A model generated the notes under the pieces. That model had not been told where the DNA came from. It saw only the letters and a program-made list of their open reading frames with translations, and did no database searches. From NCBI GenBank assembly GCA_013151315.1, contig JAADIN010000157.1:1-7393 (forward strand): a stretch of DNA of 7,393 bases. Direction: 5' to 3'. The stretch is from Planctomycetota bacterium. GTDB lineage: Bacteria > Planctomycetota > Planctomycetia > Pirellulales > Lacipirellulaceae. The position numbers and the translations under genes are program-made. Shown here piece after piece: positions 6,007 through 7,393 of the stretch. Every line of letters starts with the position of its first letter. Positions within the stretch are counted from its first letter, which is position 1.

Positions 6007-6144
6007 TGCCCGCGAAACACGCGAAAGAACGCGAAAAGCAGTGTCTTTCGGGAGAGCAGGGTAGTACCTTGCTGGAAAATCAAACCAAGGTATTCCTTGA
6101 TAAAAGAATTTTATTTTTGCGAATTTTCGCGTGTTTCGCGGGCA
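6007..6144. repeat. 138-base palindromic element with 20-base perfect inverted ends
   Basis: The left arm 6007-6026 (TGCCCGCGAAACACGCGAAA) is the exact reverse complement of the right arm 6125-6144. The left arm carries CGCGAAA at 6011, 6020 and 6030; the right arm carries the complementary TTTCGCG at 6134 and 6125, plus a third copy altered by one base (TTTTTGCG, 6114-6121). The duplex thus extends with two mismatches and wobble pairs to about 31 pairs. The enclosed 76 bases contain smaller inverted repeats: TACCTTG 6065-6071 with CAAGGTA 6086-6092, CAAGG 6086-6090 with CCTTG 6095-6099, and ATAAAA 6100-6105 with TTTTAT 6109-6114. No coding frame and no obvious target-site duplication are visible. 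It could be a REP-like or MITE-like dispersed repeat. It might also serve as a transcript end for accD. Confidence 0.75.
6086..6118 (+). terminator. Weak candidate accD terminator inside the palindromic element
   Basis: Downstream of accD, CAAGG at 6086-6090 pairs with CCTTG at 6095-6099 around a four-base loop. A short ATAAAA/TTTTAT stem and a T-rich stretch at 6109-6118 follow. The stems are short and the first one competes with the 7-base stem TACCTTG/CAAGGTA. Termination here is possible but far from certain. Confidence 0.25.
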
Positions 6145-6243
6145 TATTTATGCTGGCGTTTTCACTTTAAGAAGGTGAGTAGGCGGTAGACTGTAGATGT
6201 AAGATCCCCCCTCGCATGCTTACCAAAATCCAGAGATAGACTC

Positions 6244-7131
6244 ATGGGCATTAGCTCTTTTTTCAAATCGGTTCTCGATGGCGGCAAGGTCGATGTTTCT
6301 AGCCGCTACGAAATTCTCCGCGATGCCGTGTCGGGGACGATGTCCCATTTCCACAAAGTGCGCGATCGTGAGACCTCGCAGATTGTCGGACTCAAAGTAC
6401 TCGACAAAAAAAAGACCGAGCAGCTAGAAATGCGGTTCCGTGGGCTCGACAAGCCGACCGAAGGCGAAATCGCGATGTCCTTTGATCATCCACGTATCGT
6501 AACCACGCATGGCCACGGCTTGACGACCCAAGGCGAACAGTTTTTGGTCATGGAATACCTGGAGGGGCCGGGGCTCAATTCGCTGATTATTGGTCGCAGC
6601 GAATTGCTCCAAGGAAATCGACTCACTCTGATGCGGCAAGCGGCCGAGGCATTGCAATTCGTCCACGAAGCGGGCTACATACATCGCGACATCTGCCCAC
6701 GAAATTTTGTTTGTTCGCCTGATGCGACCTCGCTGACACTGATCGATTTTGGATTGACCGTGCCGGCAAACAAAGAGTTCATGCAGCCGGGTATACGCAC
6801 GGGGACGCCTAACTACATGGCTCCCGAGGTCGTCCGGCGGAAGCATACCGACCACCGCCTCGATGTTTTTGCGTTCGGCGTCTCGATGTACGAAATGTTT
6901 ACTTTCGAGTTGCCGTGGCAGCGAGGCAGCGGCGACGGACTGGCGGCGATGGGCAATGGCCAGACGACACCGACGCCTTTGGAAGAGCATTATCCAAATA
7001 TCGATCCTAAACTGAGTGAAGCGATCGCCCAGTGTATGCTGCCTGACCTAGAAAAACGGACACAGTCGATCAAGCAATTCCTATCGACGATCGCCAAGGT
7101 GAAGCACGAGGATCGGGCGGGGGAGGGCTGA
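6244..7131 (+). CDS. Divergent Hanks-type protein kinase, soluble
   Basis: The 295-aa product is a eukaryotic-like protein kinase with a 21-residue N-terminal lead, a single kinase domain (about 22-285), no transmembrane segment and no sensor domain. Visible landmarks are VGLKVLD with the ATP-binding Lys51, a helix C glutamate near Glu73, the HPRIV segment (82-86), the hinge LVMEYLEG (101-108), HRDICPRN with the catalytic Asp149 and Asn154 (147-154), DFG (168-170), GTPNYMAPE (187-195) and DVFAFG (207-212). Two features are odd. The glycine loop is reduced to VSGTMS, keeping one of three glycines, and the lysine of the usual HRDxKxxN loop is Cys151, with Arg153 next to the asparagine, as in tyrosine kinases of the HRDLAARN type. 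All core catalytic residues remain, so activity is likely; the target and Ser/Thr versus Tyr preference are unknown. The ATG at 6244 lacks a strong Shine-Dalgarno. Confidence 0.92.
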   Translation: MGISSFFKSVLDGGKVDVSSRYEILRDAVSGTMSHFHKVRDRETSQIVGLKVLDKKKTEQLEMRFRGLDKPTEGEIAMSFDHPRIVTTHGHGLTTQGEQFLVMEYLEGPGLNSLIIGRSELLQGNRLTLMRQAAEALQFVHEAGYIHRDICPRNFVCSPDATSLTLIDFGLTVPANKEFMQPGIRTGTPNYMAPEVVRRKHTDHRLDVFAFGVSMYEMFTFELPWQRGSGDGLAAMGNGQTTPTPLEEHYPNIDPKLSEAIAQCMLPDLEKRTQSIKQFLSTIAKVKHEDRAGEG

Positions 7132-7160
7132 AAACGCTCAAAATACCGTCCTGGCGAGCA

Positions 7161-7189
7161 TTGCAGAAGGCGCCTGTCTCCCGTATACT
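7161..7189 (+). promoter_or_regulatory. Candidate promoter of the small basic protein gene
   Basis: TTGCAG at 7161-7166, a 17-base spacer and TATACT at 7184-7189 form a well-spaced sigma70-like promoter. Transcription would start near 7196, giving a leader of about 55 bases. That leader holds the left arm CGATTC (7193-7198) and right arm GAATCG (7214-7219) of a possible small hairpin. Confidence 0.55.
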
Positions 7190-7239
7190 GGTCGATTCGG
7201 CAGATTCGCCTGAGAATCGCCGTATCGCACAAAAGTCCT

Positions 7240-7243
7240 GGAG
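7240..7243 (+). promoter_or_regulatory. Shine-Dalgarno of the small basic protein gene
   Basis: GGAG lies seven bases before the ATG at 7251. It is one of the few clear ribosome binding sites in the window. It fixes the start of the truncated gene and suggests efficient translation. Confidence 0.6.
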
Positions 7244-7250
7244 TGGATCG

Positions 7251-7393
7251 ATGACAATCGACAAGAGCCTGAAAATTCGCCTTGGAGGCACTGGCAATCG
7301 CAGCGTACTGAAGCGTAGCGAACGGCTGGAGAAGCTCAAAGAAACCGAGCGTTGGAAAGAGGGCGATTCGCCTCTCGGCCTGCCCAAGGTTCG
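7251..7393 (+). CDS. Small basic protein of the PVC group (partial)
   Basis: The first 47 codons encode MTIDKSLKIRLGG, then GNRSVLKRSERLEKL and ERWKEGDSPLGLPKV; the window ends before the stop. This pattern (short basic N-terminus, NVL.R.ER...L, WKEGDS..GLPKV) matches a small basic protein family that I recall from Planctomycetes, Verrucomicrobia and Chlamydiae (I believe TIGR04137). Members are around 50-80 residues, and a ribosome-associated role has been suggested but, to my knowledge, not shown. Lysine and arginine dominate, and no membrane segment is present. The strong promoter and Shine-Dalgarno suggest high expression, as expected for a ribosome-associated or nucleic-acid-binding protein. 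The gene is reported by its start only, as its C-terminus lies outside the window. Confidence 0.78.
   Translation, partial: MTIDKSLKIRLGGTGNRSVLKRSERLEKLKETERWKEGDSPLGLPKV

Noticed and set aside
6007..6144. CRISPR array because of repeated CGCGAAA units
   Set aside because: The units are 7 bases long, spaced 2-3 bases apart and arranged as inverted arms. There are no regular 25-40 base repeats with unique spacers, and no cas gene is present.
6177..6205. Promoter for the kinase with TAAGAT at 6200-6205
   Set aside because: The -10 match is modest and no acceptable -35 lies 16-18 bases upstream, so I do not list it as a feature.

Overview
The window looks like chromosomal DNA of a planctomycete, probably of the Pirellula/Rhodopirellula type. 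The evidence is moderate GC content, few clear Shine-Dalgarno sites, single-gene housekeeping loci that are not in the operons seen in Proteobacteria or Firmicutes, a Hanks-type kinase with an unusual catalytic loop, and, at the right edge, the start of a small basic protein that I know as a marker of the Planctomycetes/Verrucomicrobia/Chlamydiae group. No single feature proves the taxon.

Left third, minus strand (1-2693): a class II fumarase (246-1661) with a hairpin-rich 3' flank, preceded by a small MscS-type mechanosensitive channel gene (1756-2693). The channel gene is broken by a one-base deletion in a C4/G4 run at 2238-2241. Positions 1-198 hold no gene that I can support. A short divergent intergenic region (2694-2844) separates this block from the plus-strand genes and holds a sigma70-like promoter placed so that scpB mRNA would be leaderless.

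Middle, plus strand (2845-5981): scpB (chromosome segregation, condensin partner); then, after a 196-base gap with a hairpin and an extended -10 element, rpe (ribulose-phosphate 3-epimerase), a histidine-phosphatase-fold protein that has lost its catalytic histidines, and accD (acetyl-CoA carboxylase carboxyltransferase beta subunit). The rpe, phosphatase-like and accD genes lie 23 and 68 bases apart and may be cotranscribed, although accD also has a promoter-like -10 box immediately before its start codon.

Right third, plus strand (5982-7393): a 262-base intergenic region contains a 138-base palindromic element with perfect 20-base inverted ends built from CGCGAAA repeats. It is followed by a soluble, divergent Hanks-type kinase (6244-7131), then a promoter with a real leader and Shine-Dalgarno, and the first 47 codons of the small basic protein, cut by the window end.

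Functionally this is mainly core metabolism (TCA cycle, pentose phosphate pathway, fatty acid synthesis) and chromosome segregation. The most unusual items are the pseudo-phosphatase between rpe and accD, the kinase with a reduced glycine loop and an HRDICPRN catalytic loop, and the two structured repeat elements. I saw no phage, transposase, CRISPR array or defence gene cluster.
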